From Venturia oleaginea (taxonomy: Eukaryota > Ascomycota > Dothideomycetes > Venturiales > Venturiaceae), in the NCBI GenBank assembly GCA_013176395.1, contig JABMLP010000017.1, forward strand, positions 124,001-188,000: a DNA stretch of 64,000 nt. Reading direction: 5' to 3'. How positions within the stretch are numbered: position 1 is the stretch's first letter; each line of letters opens with the position of its first letter. The notes beneath the pieces were generated by a model that had not been told where the DNA came from, searched no databases, and was given only the letters and a program-made list of their open reading frames with translations. Shown piece by piece: positions 54,001 through 64,000 of this stretch. The position numbers were made by a program, and so were the translations under genes.

Positions 54001-56578
54001 AAAAAGCTTAATTTGTGTTTGTATGAGAATGGTTGTCTGTGGATGGTTTTGTGTATTCTTAGCAATTGAGGTTTTCGAAAAGACTTCCCTCTGTGCCACT
54101 AAGTTCACTTCGTTACGATCGGTCGCGTCATCCGCTTTTGTGGATTCTAAAGCAAAGGCTTTCATGTCTGTTCATTTCCTCACTTGTGTGTCGCCATACT
54201 CTTTCGACTCGGCCTGTCACTCTTGCTCCCACAGTATATTCATCTTTAATTAATAAATACCGCTATGTAACAACAGAGACGATAGCTTGGTACATGATGA
54301 AGAGAGATGCTGGAGCAGCAGCCGAGCTTGACAGTTCGTTAGAGGCGTCAACGCTGCTGAGGAACTCTCAACCATCAATGAGTGGCCGTAAGTCGAGTCC
54401 GCCTCTGATCCTACGGCGCGATCCAATTGACTCTGGTTATATCTAGTTCTAAGAACACAGGCAGCATCAAAATACACGTTGGCAGTGGTGATGACTCGAG
54501 GATATTTTATGTACCAGAAGCTCTGCGAAGAAGAGCCAGCAAAATCCTATTCCAACATGATGGTCGGGGCCGGGTGAGTCTTCATTGTGACTTCGTATTG
54601 ATCTCTGGACAAAAAGATCGAGGACAATTCACTGTTATACTGAAGATCTGGTTATCACACTTAACACTTACTCGGATGCAGATCTCGATACTTGAAAGAC
54701 CATGACTCGGTTTTTGCTGCCTGTAAAATTTCTCGTCAACCTCCTTTCTTCCTTTCACTCAACGACTATCAACAACATATTCTTCCACCACGATGAAGAG
54801 ACCAGCTGATCTAGCATATTTTGACCTTGGAGCCGAGTATGAAGAGCATATGGCCAAGGCAGAGCAGCGGAACAGAGCGCGTCTCGAGTCAGCAGACCTT
54901 GACTCCCGAGTCGATTGCAGAGATGCGTGACAGAGTGCGGAACAGAAGGCGTCTCGACTCGGCAGCTTTTGACGCCGGAGTTGACGCCATCATAGCAGAT
55001 GTTGACTCCAGAGATGAAGACATGATTGCAGAACACGAGATAGCAGATCGGAACCCCAAGGACGATACCCCATCTTCTGGGCAGACTTGTCTTACCCGCA
55101 AACGACCTCACCATCCAAGCTTTGCAGCTACATAGCTACGCGATGTTGATTAAGGACGATGCAGCAGCGAAAATCTGGCTCAGATACCTTCAAGACTGAA
55201 GTCACAGACTTTCTGTGTCGCCATGGCAAAGATGAGGAATCCGAAGAGTATTCCCGTTGGGAGGAGAGGTGCGCAGATTACCACCGCCAGCTATCAAAAC
55301 TCGTCAGACACAACATCCTCACCCTCGGGGATTTGCACAAGGAAATGTTCTTTCCAGTACCTATTAAGAAGTATCTGTTCGACGAGGAATGAAGACTGAA
55401 TGGATCGGGTTGGAAATCGTACTGGCTTTCTACGCAAACTACAGAAACCGACCTTTCAGATTTTCAACAATAATACCATAAATATCGCGGTAATCACGTT
55501 TCCAATGACTCCCTGTGAGGCTCAAACACCATCAAGAACTAAGAATGCTAAAAAGAACGGGAGTCCCGAAGGAGTAGCAAGTTCTAGAGTATTGCTCGAT
55601 CGATTGGCAAAGGCAAAAGGAGGAGACCAACGATAGAGACAGCCAACTTTTCAATTCCTTCACTCCGAGTTGGTCGCATTCCAAAGCTTGCCTTATTACT
55701 CTTAAAATGAGGAGCTGCAATTGCGTCCCGCCAAACCAGTTAGTTGCCTACACAAAAAAAAAGTAACAAGCACCACTCCGTGATCCATTACCAGCCTTCA
55801 CCCACTCTCCACTTCCGAACCCGGAACGAGGGATAACGCTACGCTACCCTAGAAAAGTGCCATTATCGAAGAAAAGAATATACAACCGATTTCGCGGGAA
55901 AAAAAGAAAAAAAGCAACAAGACAGAGACAGAGACAGCAAGTCCCACAAAGCTCTACCAGCTCTCCCAAGCCCTGCCACCAGGCCCTCAATTCCCATCCA
56001 GCAAGAGCCACATCGGTAAAATCCATGGCCACAGAATCAACTTTGATGGCCAGGAATGTCTCAATGTCAATAGTGAACAAAATGATTATAGTGCCGGATA
56101 TCCCCTCCACTTTTCAAAATCCAGGGAGAGACAAAACTCAATCACCGTGACACAAACATGTATTAGCATAGCCCCGTACATCTCTCACTGAACCCAATGA
56201 CTTGTGCGCAAAGACATATCCAATATCTTCCAGAGGAGACAAGGCTTTAACCTTGATACGGACGGGTGCGAACAAACCTCGTCAATCCCTCCAGGGGCCA
56301 GGGAGAAAGAAAAGAAAAAGATAAAAAACACAGAATAGGAAGCAACTCACACTCATAAAACTCCTCGATATGCTATGGGAATACTTCCTTCCTTCCTTCC
56401 TTCCTTCCAACCTTGAGAATCCAAGGCCGGCCCCAAAAAAGAAAACCCCATTACAACACCTGCAAAGCCAAAAGAATCTATATATATTCACAGCATCAAC
56501 AACAACAATATCCCACACAATCGCATATTCTAATGCCAAACAAAAAAATCGTCATCAACCAATTCATTCATCAATCAA
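54001..56578. other. Gene-poor stretch with gene relics
   Basis: Includes a BTB-like relic (next entry) and two other protein-like frames: 54793-55135 (MKRPADLAYFDLGAEYEEHM..., with an internal repeat around the RLESADLDSR / RLDSAAFDAG segments, frame broken near 54925) and 55159-55392 (DFLCRHGKDEESEEYSRWEE, 77 codons, ending in a stop). These may be exons of one decayed gene. A (CTTC)n microsatellite lies at about 56389-56408. Confidence 0.4.
54427..54590 (+). pseudogene. Possible BTB/POZ-domain relic
   Basis: SIKIHVGSGDDSRIFYVPEA then LRRRASKILF has the shape of the first strands and helix of fungal BTB/POZ proteins, but there is no start codon and no continuation after about 54580. A short, low-certainty call. 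Confidence 0.3.
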
Positions 56579-59500
56579 TCATGCAATGCCCAAACCAACC
56601 CGATTCGGATCGACCCCTCCCCCGTCACGGTACTGTTCCCTTATCCTCCTCCCCTCCATCAACCCCCTCAACCCCCTCTTCTGCAACCCAACAACTGAAC
56701 TCAACTCCCCAGACCACACTTCAGCACCCTCTCTACTCGTCCCATTCGCACTAGGCGCACGTTCACTTGGTGGTCCGGTCCCAGCACTGTTAACCTCATT
56801 CTCAGAGGCAGAAGCACCGCCCGTACTCGTCGCGGTCCCAGGTCTCTGATTGCTACTCTCAGTGTCGATACGCAAATTACTCAGCGCCTGACCAGCCCAC
56901 GCTGTCGCTTCATCTATAGAATCATCCATGGTTAGAGTGTCGACGCCGTTTTGATCCTGAAGGTCTCCATCGAGGACATCGTAGAGACCGCCATTTTCAA
57001 GGCCTCTGTTGAAGAAGAGGACGCCTTCGCCGCCCCCAGCTGCCATGGCTGCAGCATTGAATATGGCTGCCGTGTTTCTATTGTCCAAAACATGGTGTAG
57101 GCGCTCGACGACAGCTTCTAACAGACCATCGACTTTGTATGGTCGGGCTAGCTGGAGCAGAGAGCACAATATCTGTGGCGTGCACAGTGGGCTCAGTGGC
57201 GGAGGGACTGAAGATGTGTAGAGATAGTGAAGTAAGGCTTGGATCGTCAGTCGCGTATGCGGTAGATATAATGATCTCGGTCGACTCGCGGGATTCAGAT
57301 TGTTGACGTCGAAAGAAGCTCTTCCGTTGGAAGAGAAGTCAGGATTCGATCCGTTGAGAGTAGAATTGATAGAGGGCGTAATGGTGAGACTCGATTGGCG
57401 AGATGATAATGATGAGAATGTAGGACGCAAGGTTGCAGTATCATTCGTGTCCATGGAAGCCATGCCTTCGATCAAGAGCTGTTTGAAATATGGACCCCAT
57501 CGCCGGGCCACAATATGGGAGTTTGCCGGTGTTCTTTCCCCATCCATCGCGATGAAGTCCATATCAGAAAGCTCGCCCAGCCCCATTGCCATTTGTCCCA
57601 AGTCTTCCGCTGCTTTAGATAATTGGCGTCCACCGGCATGAAGTTCGGGCGTAGGCTGGCGAATCGAATAGCTGGCAGACACGAAGTCGGAAGTTGGTGA
57701 TCGTTTCCGAGGGTTGTCGTAAAGACCAAAGGCTTCCAGCTCAACCATGCAAAGGTTGGCGAAATTGATACGTCTGTGGTTGTAATCCTCGACAAGACTA
57801 CGCCGACGATTACCCAATATGACAAAGGTGTTACGTCTGCTCCATAGCACCCCGCGATTCCAGCTACCTTGGCTGAACGTGCTCGCTCCAGCATCGATTC
57901 GACTCCACGTAAGTTTGCGCAAGTCCAACGCCCATAAGGCGTATTCTTGCTTCGAAGAGGTTAAAAAGGTGCCGCTGACGACGAAATGGTTATCGATGAC
58001 GCCTCCGTTAGGAAACCGAAGCCCAGGAGGTGTATATGTGCCTTCCATGGATTTCTCAATCAATGTACCGTCCGGTAACCGCAATTGTAACTCCAGCTTC
58101 ACATCGAGAAAATTGTAGTTTGAATATATCAGCAGCGCTGAACCACCATCCGGAGGAAGCTCATCTTGTTCACTCGTCCATCCATTAGAATCCCTTGAAG
58201 CAGAGCCAATTTTTGATGCGACTGCAGCACTTAAAGGGGCAGTAACACTTCTATAAGCACCACAACTTCGACCTAGGACACTCGTTGCTGTCCATTTGAG
58301 GCTACGAAGATTGAAAACGCTGATCTGCTCAATGTAGTGATTTGCACTATCCTGGCCGCCAACGACGACCATTTCTGCCCCTCCACTGCCATCAAGCTCT
58401 ACGCCGAGTTGACCGGTGTTGGGTGCTTGGGCAGAAGAAGGGTTGTGGTGGATGGCAGAAAACACGGCGTCGGCGGAGGAGAAGATTGAGGAAGATGGTA
58501 GAATGGAAGCGCAGTGAGCGTAACGGCCTTGTGGCGGGTCGGAGCTGGGTACTTTTTGCCAGGTCTTGGTTGGTACGTCGTAGATGTGGATATCCGACAT
58601 GACCACGACTTCTGGCTGTGGATCTTGAGGATTGGCGGGTTGATTTGGTATTGTCGGCTGCCCATTTGGCAATGTAGCCGGAGACATGCCACCATAGCAA
58701 ACAAGTTTTGTGTCGCCCAGAACACAAACGCTGTGGAAGTATCGAGCCGGCGGCTTGTCTCCTGTGCTTTCAATCTTCGTCCAATGGCGATGGATCAGGT
58801 CCAACTCGTACAGATCATTGGTAAGTTGAGGTCTGCTACGCGACAATTTTCGACCGCCAAAAACGTAGAGCTTGTCTCCCAAAATAGTCGTAGTGGCGCC
58901 GACAAGCGGCCGCGGTTCTCGACCTGTAGTACGGTGAACATTACAAACAAGTCCTGAAAGTCCACTGTTCGAAGAAGAAGGCGTAGCGAGGCTGGCTGTT
59001 TGCTGTGCTGCAGGAAAAGGCCCAGGTCCATAGCCCGAGGCAGGAGTCCGCGATTGTGCTTCGCGGTCTGCAGGGTCTCCACGGTGAAGGTTAGACTGGC
59101 TTCCATTTGTGTCTGCTATATAAAGACTTGAGCCACCTGGATTTCGATCCGAGTACAGTTGCGATGCTGTCGGTATTGAAGTTGTCGAGTCCATTGTGCT
59201 TGTGCGGCTAGTACCCGGTGTCCCACGCATGATGACGGACGAAGATGGTGACTTCCGGAGGCGGAGGGGCGAGCTGTTGAAAATAGAGCGTCTAATACTT
59301 GGGCTGATGGGAGGTTCTGGCGAAGTGATAGGTTGCGCCCAGTCAGGGATTTTTATCTCGACATGCCTTGGCTTGGAGCCGCTGGAATCGTTTGAGGCAA
59401 AGGACTGTTTCCTTCCAGAAAACGAGAATTCCGAAGCAACTGGCGATTCGACTGGAGTCTTCGGACTGAATTCTATGGACGTGTGACGGCTATCAGGTCC

Positions 59501-60136
59501 CAAGGGCACATATCTTGGGACGACAATGGGAACGTGCTTCAAGCGAGGCTTGGTCCGAGAGGGCAAGTTCTCGAAAGAAAATGTGGGTAGCAATCGAAAG
59601 CTTGATTGGGAATCCTGGTCCGAAGAATCTCGGGTGGCAGCAGAAGATTGGCGGGTAGTGGCACCAGAATGTACTCTGCCGTCACGTGGCACTGCTGGCT
59701 GATGATATCCGACAACGCCTAGGGTCATAAAGGTTAGCATTGTGCCAATAGCGTACATACAGATTATGGTGAATTGATTAAGAAGATAAGGAAAAGAAGA
59801 GGATCCGTGAGCAAAGCAAGCGCAGAGGACAAACAGACTCGTTGTATTCTTTTTTGGGCTTTCCATAGCGACGTTGTCGTCCACGTTGAGGTTCACGGAT
59901 TCCGAGTGCACACGTCCAATCGCCTTCTTTAGTATCGAGAGAGGTTTCCTTCGCGGGCCAGACTGTCGCTCGAAAGTGAGAAGCGTTTCTACAATTGGCC
60001 GTAAAGGCGACCGTCGGAACACTTCCACGCCAGGTTGTCCAGGGTTGGTCGAGGATGCCAGACGCGAAGAGTGGTCCTGGAAGGAGGAAGCCGGTACGAT
60101 GGGGTTGTAGGTGGAAATGTCATACCTCTGTGGCAC
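56579..60136 (-). CDS. Kelch-repeat and BTB protein (Ral2-like)
   Basis: A 1185-codon minus-strand frame. The 5' end is uncertain: the frame has no ATG before codon 90 (a GTG at 60136 and MESPKKN inside), so an upstream exon is likely, and 59761-59720 (GTATGT...GACCCTAG, 42 bp with a GCTAAC branch site) looks like an intron. Residues about 150-400 are Ser/Pro-rich. Kelch repeats run about 400-800 (LYVFGGRKLSR, HSVCVLGDTKLVCYGG, MVVVGGQDSANHY, FVILGNRRR). A BTB-like C-terminal domain contains LTIQALLHYLYTSSVPPPLS and LLQLARPYKVDGLLEAVVER. Order and size resemble the fission yeast Ras1 activator Ral2; function by similarity only. Confidence 0.85.
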   Translation of the reverse strand: MPQRYDISTYNPIVPASSFQDHSSRLASSTNPGQPGVEVFRRSPLRPIVETLLTFERQSGPRRKPLSILKKAIGRVHSESVNLNVDDNVAMESPKKNTTSLFVLCACFAHGSSSFPYLLNQFTIICMYAIGTMLTFMTLGVVGYHQPAVPRDGRVHSGATTRQSSAATRDSSDQDSQSSFRLLPTFSFENLPSRTKPRLKHVPIVVPRYVPLGPDSRHTSIEFSPKTPVESPVASEFSFSGRKQSFASNDSSGSKPRHVEIKIPDWAQPITSPEPPISPSIRRSIFNSSPLRLRKSPSSSVIMRGTPGTSRTSTMDSTTSIPTASQLYSDRNPGGSSLYIADTNGSQSNLHRGDPADREAQSRTPASGYGPGPFPAAQQTASLATPSSSNSGLSGLVCNVHRTTGREPRPLVGATTTILGDKLYVFGGRKLSRSRPQLTNDLYELDLIHRHWTKIESTGDKPPARYFHSVCVLGDTKLVCYGGMSPATLPNGQPTIPNQPANPQDPQPEVVVMSDIHIYDVPTKTWQKVPSSDPPQGRYAHCASILPSSSIFSSADAVFSAIHHNPSSAQAPNTGQLGVELDGSGGAEMVVVGGQDSANHYIEQISVFNLRSLKWTATSVLGRSCGAYRSVTAPLSAAVASKIGSASRDSNGWTSEQDELPPDGGSALLIYSNYNFLDVKLELQLRLPDGTLIEKSMEGTYTPPGLRFPNGGVIDNHFVVSGTFLTSSKQEYALWALDLRKLTWSRIDAGASTFSQGSWNRGVLWSRRNTFVILGNRRRSLVEDYNHRRINFANLCMVELEAFGLYDNPRKRSPTSDFVSASYSIRQPTPELHAGGRQLSKAAEDLGQMAMGLGELSDMDFIAMDGERTPANSHIVARRWGPYFKQLLIEGMASMDTNDTATLRPTFSSLSSRQSSLTITPSINSTLNGSNPDFSSNGRASFDVNNLNPASRPRSLYLPHTRLTIQALLHYLYTSSVPPPLSPLCTPQILCSLLQLARPYKVDGLLEAVVERLHHVLDNRNTAAIFNAAAMAAGGGEGVLFFNRGLENGGLYDVLDGDLQDQNGVDTLTMDDSIDEATAWAGQALSNLRIDTESSNQRPGTATSTGGASASENEVNSAGTGPPSERAPSANGTSREGAEVWSGELSSVVGLQKRGLRGLMEGRRIREQYRDGGGVDPNRVGLGIA

Positions 60137-60842
60137 ACTGCTTGATGCGATCGGATGCAGATGTTCAGGTAAGATAAGTGTGCGTAGGCAAGTAGGTGCT
60201 CATAGGATATTCAAAGCAGAGAGGCCGCGAAAGAAAGGTCAGTCCGCCGCCGTGGACTCGTGCCTCCTTGAATCGCGCTCGGCTCGCACGAGGAGAATTG
60301 GATCCTGGTAGAATAAGAAGAATCGGCACTCATGCAGGGCACGCCATTGTCATTGGACACTCAATACTGCAATTTTCGGCTGTGGCTTGCTTACCACACT
60401 TCACTGGCTATTGCCGTGTCCGGGTCTCCAGGTGAACGATCACTTTCTATATATCCTGCCGAATCGCGTGCTCTCACCACCCTGCCATTAGCACTTATCA
60501 AGGACAAGCACCATTCAAAACCCTTCTCGACGCCGCGTCTCTCCATTACGCAGATCCGGGGACGATGCCGCCGCGACTATATTGCATTTAGAGAAGCAGA
60601 AGGACCCTAATGTGCTATAGTCGACTTCGATCAATATCTCAGAGTTTTATGCTTTTCGTAAGCCCTGGTCAACTTCACTTGGATATATTTCACACGATTC
60701 CATAAGTTGCCGAAGAGTGCACAATTGAAATTTTCTGGAAGCAACACCTTGACTATATCCCCTCGCTTCTCACTAACTACCAGTGACTGATGCCCTATCC
60801 GTCACAAAATCTCTCGTGTCTAATTTGTTCGCATCTATATAT
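60137..60842. other. Intergenic between two minus-strand genes
   Basis: The kelch gene promoter, and perhaps its first exon, should lie in the left part. Plus-strand frames here are short and unsupported. Confidence 0.45.
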
Positions 60843-61632
60843 CTACACAGCAGCGCTGGTCTTGTCCTTTGGTAGTGGGGTGAAGCGAAGGTAGGGCTTC
60901 ACAATGCGGAAGTTCGGGAACAGCTCCTTGGCCAGATCGTCTGTTCGCCTGTTAGTCATGTCCCAATTTAGGTAAGAAGGGCCGACGAACTGTTTACGCT
61001 TGGGTGGACAATCACATCATCACCTGGAACCCAGTTGATTGGTGTGGTGATTCTGTTCTTATCTCCGGTCTGTAGAGAATCGAGAACGCGTAGGACCTCA
61101 GCTGTGTTACGGCCAGTGGAGGCTGGGTAGGATAGAATAAGGCGGATAGTCTTCTTCGGGTCGATAATGAAGACTGAGCGGATTGTGAATGCAATGCCCT
61201 TGGAGTCGACATTGGTAGCGTCCTGGTGGTCAATCCTATTGAAAGTTCAGCATGCATGAAGCCAGAGGCACGATTCCACCCTCACATGTCGTATGCCAAA
61301 GCAACCTTGCGCTCCTTGTCTCCGATGATTGGGAATGAGAGCTTGCTGCCAGAGATCTCATCGATGTCCTTGATCCATCCCCCATGGCTCTCAATGGTGT
61401 TTGCGGACAGACCGATCAACTTGGTGCCACGCTTTGTGAATTCCGGCTCAAGCTTGGCGAATGCACCGAGCTCGGTCGTGCAGACTGGAGTGTAATCCTC
61501 TGGGTGGGAGAAGAGAACGACCCAGCTGTCTCCGATGAAGTCGTGGAAGTTGATTGGGCCAGTCGTTGTCTCAGCATCGAAGTTTGGGGCGATGGACCCG
61601 AGGCGGAGAGGAGCAGCTGCTTTCTCAGTCAT
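60843..61632 (-). CDS. 1-Cys peroxiredoxin (Prx6 type)
   Basis: Three exons, 61632-61286, 61235-60991 and 60940-60843 (two 50-bp introns), give 229 residues, the usual size. Motifs: LGSIAPNFDAETTTGPINFH, the peroxidatic-Cys motif PEDYTPVCTTEL (Cys at about residue 50), GLSANTIESHGGWIKDI, FPIIGDKERKVA, RSVFIIDPKKTIRLILSYPA, STGRNTAEVLRVLDSLQ, and the Prx6-type tail NWVPGDDVIV, PYLRFTPLP. No second (resolving) Cys is seen in the C-terminal domain. The enzyme reduces H2O2 and lipid hydroperoxides; no obvious mitochondrial leader, so probably cytosolic. Confidence 0.95.
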
Positions 61633-62106
61633 GCCGGCGGTGTTCGTATGATTAGATTTGGTGGCGTGCTTCTGGGGCTGATAGGATAATGTGTGGGGCT
61701 TCGACTTTGTTTAAAGCGTGCAGAACGAGGAGTAGTTATTTCGATTGAGCGGCGTCTATCCAGAGACAGTTCGGCGACTATAATATATACTGATCAAGGT
61801 TTGACCAGGTCTGACAAGTGGCGCGATTCTCAACCAAACTTCAGATTGCGTGCTTAGAAGGCTCAAGGTGACTTTATGAAGAATTTTTCAAAGAGCTCGA
61901 TGACACCATCCAAGCCACGTCCAAGTGGTGGTCGATAGAGGGGTAAACATTGGCACACAATTGTCGTTGGTCGACTGGAGCATTTGTAATCACCAAGCTG
62001 AGGAACGCATCCATCTCAAGCTACTGAGACTTCTAAAGTTGGGACGAAGTGCTCACTGGCAAATCTGTATGCCTGGCTCGTTGTTGTTCTTTTATAATAC
62101 AGTATA
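61633..62106. other. Peroxiredoxin promoter region and transposon flank
   Basis: Upstream of the minus-strand peroxiredoxin gene; no gene seen before the transposon starting at 62107. Confidence 0.5.
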
Positions 62107-63939
62107 ACGTATTCCACCATCGAGTGGGTCAACCCATCGAGTGGGTCAGTTTATGCCAAGACCAGCTGCTCCCTTATCAACACAATATGTCTCAACAACA
62201 AAACGCGCAATCATCTAACAGAGAAGGCAGAATCCAGCTTGCCCTTTCTGCCTACAATACCCACCAATTCCGAAGCCTCCGGCGCGCTGCTGAGGCGTTT
62301 GATATACCTCCTTCACTATTAACTAGGCGATATAACGGAATTACGTATCGCCTAGATACTCGCAACGCCCGACACAAGCTCACTACGACTGAAGAGCAGA
62401 CAATTGTCCAATACGTCCTCGACCTCGATTCGCGAGGATTCGCGCCCCGGCTGTGTGAGGTAGCAGATATGGCGGATAAACTACTGGGTGTACGCGGTGG
62501 AGAGGCCAGTAGGGAAAAACTGGGCTGAGAGGTTCATAACGCGCTCAGATGAACTCAAGATGGCCTTCAATCGAGCTAAGGATAGGCAGAGGATACTACA
62601 GGAAGATCCAGAGATTATTGGCGCGTGGTTTAAGCTCGTTACAGACACCAAGGCAAAGTACGGTATCCACGACGAGGATACGCACAACTTTGACGAGATT
62701 GGCTTCCAGATGGGCGTTATTGGGTCAATGAAGGTCGTCACAGCTTCTGAAAGACGTACACGGCCTAATTTAATCCAGCCAGGCAATCGCGAGTGGGTTA
62801 CAGTTATCCAGAGCATCTGCGCCGCCGGGTATGCGACCCCGCCATTCATTATCTACAAAGGACGCGTTCATATCTCTGCGTGGTATGAGGAGGCAGATAT
62901 ACCACGGAATTGGAAGCTCTCGGTCTCTGAGAACGGCTGGACAAATAATGCGCTTGGTCTTGAGTGGTTGAAGCACTTGAACGCGTATACAAAGGCGCGG
63001 CAGGTGGGGGTATACAGGCTGCTTATTTTGGACGGCCATGAGAGCCATCTCAGCCAGGATTTCAAGGACTACTGCCTCGAAAACAAGATTATAACCCTCT
63101 GCATGCCATCGCACTCGTCGCATATACTCCAGCCCCTTGACGTGGTCTGCTTCTCGCCGTTGAAGCGCAAGTACTCCCAACGCGTCCGGGACTTGGCACG
63201 CCGACGCGTGTACCATATCAATAAGGAAGGCTTTCTCCCTGCCTTCAAAGACGCGTTTTTCGACGTGTTTACAAAAGAGAACTGTCAAAAGGCTTTTGAG
63301 GCAGTAGGGCTAGTCCCTATCGACGCGCAGGTGGTGTTGGATCGCCTTGAAGTACGGCTACGAACCCCGCCAGAAACCCATCTCCCAGAAACGCCGTGGC
63401 AGTCCAAGACTCCAAGTAATGCTTATGAATTTGGATCCCAATCCAAGCTCGTAAGCGAGTCTTTTACTCGGTCACCAGTTACTGCGCAGGCAGGCTTTTC
63501 CCAGCTTGTTAAGGGCGCTGAATTGATGCTACACCAAAACGCTCTGCTTGTTGCGCGTAACCGCGAGCTTGAAGAGCAATTAGCAGTAACAACGAACCGA
63601 AAATGGCGCAAAAGGAAGTGGATCCAGCAAGGTGGTACTATTGAGTATGGGACTGCAGCAGCGCAGGTAGCTGCAGAGGCGTCTATAGCGCCTCAGGGAT
63701 CAAAGAAGGCTCGTGGTAGTGGTGGTCAAGAAACAGCCCGACCAATTCAACGGCGCTGTAGGAACTGCGGCGCAGCTGGGCATAATGCGCGAACTTGTAA
63801 AAGAGATATCAAGATATCTTCTGAATCAGATAGCAGCACGACGAACTTAGAATCTATTGTTGATAGCGATTAAATTGAAGAGTCGTAACATAAGTTGGTC
63901 GTGCCAAGCCTTTTTGACCCGCTCGATGGTGGAATACGT
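62107..63939 (+). mobile_element. Nearly intact Fot/pogo-like transposon (1.83 kb)
   Basis: TA at 62105-62106 and 63940-63941. The left end starts ACGTATTCCACCATCGAG; the right end reads the same inverted. The left end has the block ATCGAGTGGGTCA twice (62118-62147), the right end once. The transposase differs from an intact frame by one extra base only. This is the most complete member in the window, closely related in protein to the 35760 element but with different subterminal blocks. Confidence 0.93.
62187..63873 (+). pseudogene. Fot/pogo-like DDE transposase with a single +1 frameshift
   Basis: ATG at 62187 (MSQQQNAQSSNREGRIQLAL, psq-type HTH), CENP-B-type segment SRGFAPRLCEVADMADKLLG, then one extra G near 62504 just before PVGKNWAERF, giving a stop at 62528. 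The second frame (to 63873) holds the whole DDE domain: NFDEIGFQMG, LLILDGHESHLSQ, SSHILQPLDVVCFSPLK, then GFSQLVKGAELMLHQNALLV (coiled) and the zinc knuckle CRNCGAAGHNARTC. Whether the shift is decay, sequencing error or programmed frameshifting cannot be decided here. The truncated first product would be a DNA-binding-only protein. Confidence 0.88.
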
Positions 63940-64000
63940 TAATAGCTGGAGCTCGCTAGGTAGCAAGCAATGCGGGGTCTATGTCCAAACAGGCAAAAAC

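Noticed and set aside
53240..54065. Long minus-strand frames opposite the secreted protein gene
   Set aside because: They are reverse readings of the GQQQQ/Pro-Ala repeats; signal peptide and introns support the plus strand.
62488..62530. An intron explaining the transposase frameshift
   Set aside because: The two frames overlap and conserved residues are contiguous across the join, so a single-base insertion explains it better than splicing.

Overview
The window looks like nuclear DNA of a filamentous ascomycete. Genes are mostly compact with short introns (about 45-65 bp, GT...AG, RCTRAC-like branch points). The encoded set is fungal: Swp1, Rcf1, Yih1/IMPACT, a Helo-like N-terminal domain protein, a plant-type (class II) DAHP synthase, and Fot/pogo DNA transposons with TA target sites. 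Several unusually long introns carry a shared hairpin sequence resembling the introner-like elements known from Dothideomycetes. That hints at this class but does not prove it.

Layout. 1-4 kb: tail of a gene, repeat-rich filler and an internally deleted Fot-like element. 4-31 kb: a mostly housekeeping block holding a conserved hypothetical gene split by an in-frame UAG, a short-chain dehydrogenase, a Ser-rich protein, ribokinase, Yih1, a Helo-like protein, Swp1, a BRCT protein, class II DAHP synthase, a HYPK-like UBA protein, a ruined AAA+ (Vps4-like) pseudogene, Sac1 and Rab5. 31-33.6 kb: Rcf1 and a coiled-coil gene. 34-37.3 kb: a decayed Hsp70-like pseudogene followed by a degenerate Fot element. 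37-45 kb: gene-poor, with small hypothetical genes and broken copies of an RBR zinc-finger gene, one of them inverted. 45.4-47.3 kb: the intact RBR gene. 48.8-51.8 kb: a transposon cluster, namely a fold-back element with ~938 bp arms and a deleted Fot element that contains a solo LTR. 52.6-54 kb: a secreted Gln/Pro-rich repeat protein. 56.5-61.6 kb: a kelch/BTB protein and a 1-Cys peroxiredoxin. 62.1-63.9 kb: a nearly intact Fot-like transposon.

The most notable signals are: (1) a fold-back transposon with near-identical 938-bp inverted arms and a transposase ORF that keeps the DDD core, so any read-through transcript would form a long hairpin RNA; (2) seven instances of one hairpin-forming sequence, six of them in introns of three loci (one a pseudogene), fitting introner-like elements; (3) a broken and inverted duplication of the RBR gene with an intron present in the broken copies but absent from the intact gene; (4) an in-frame UAG inside an otherwise open 531-codon frame. 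All product calls rest on reading translated sequence by eye; no database search was run.
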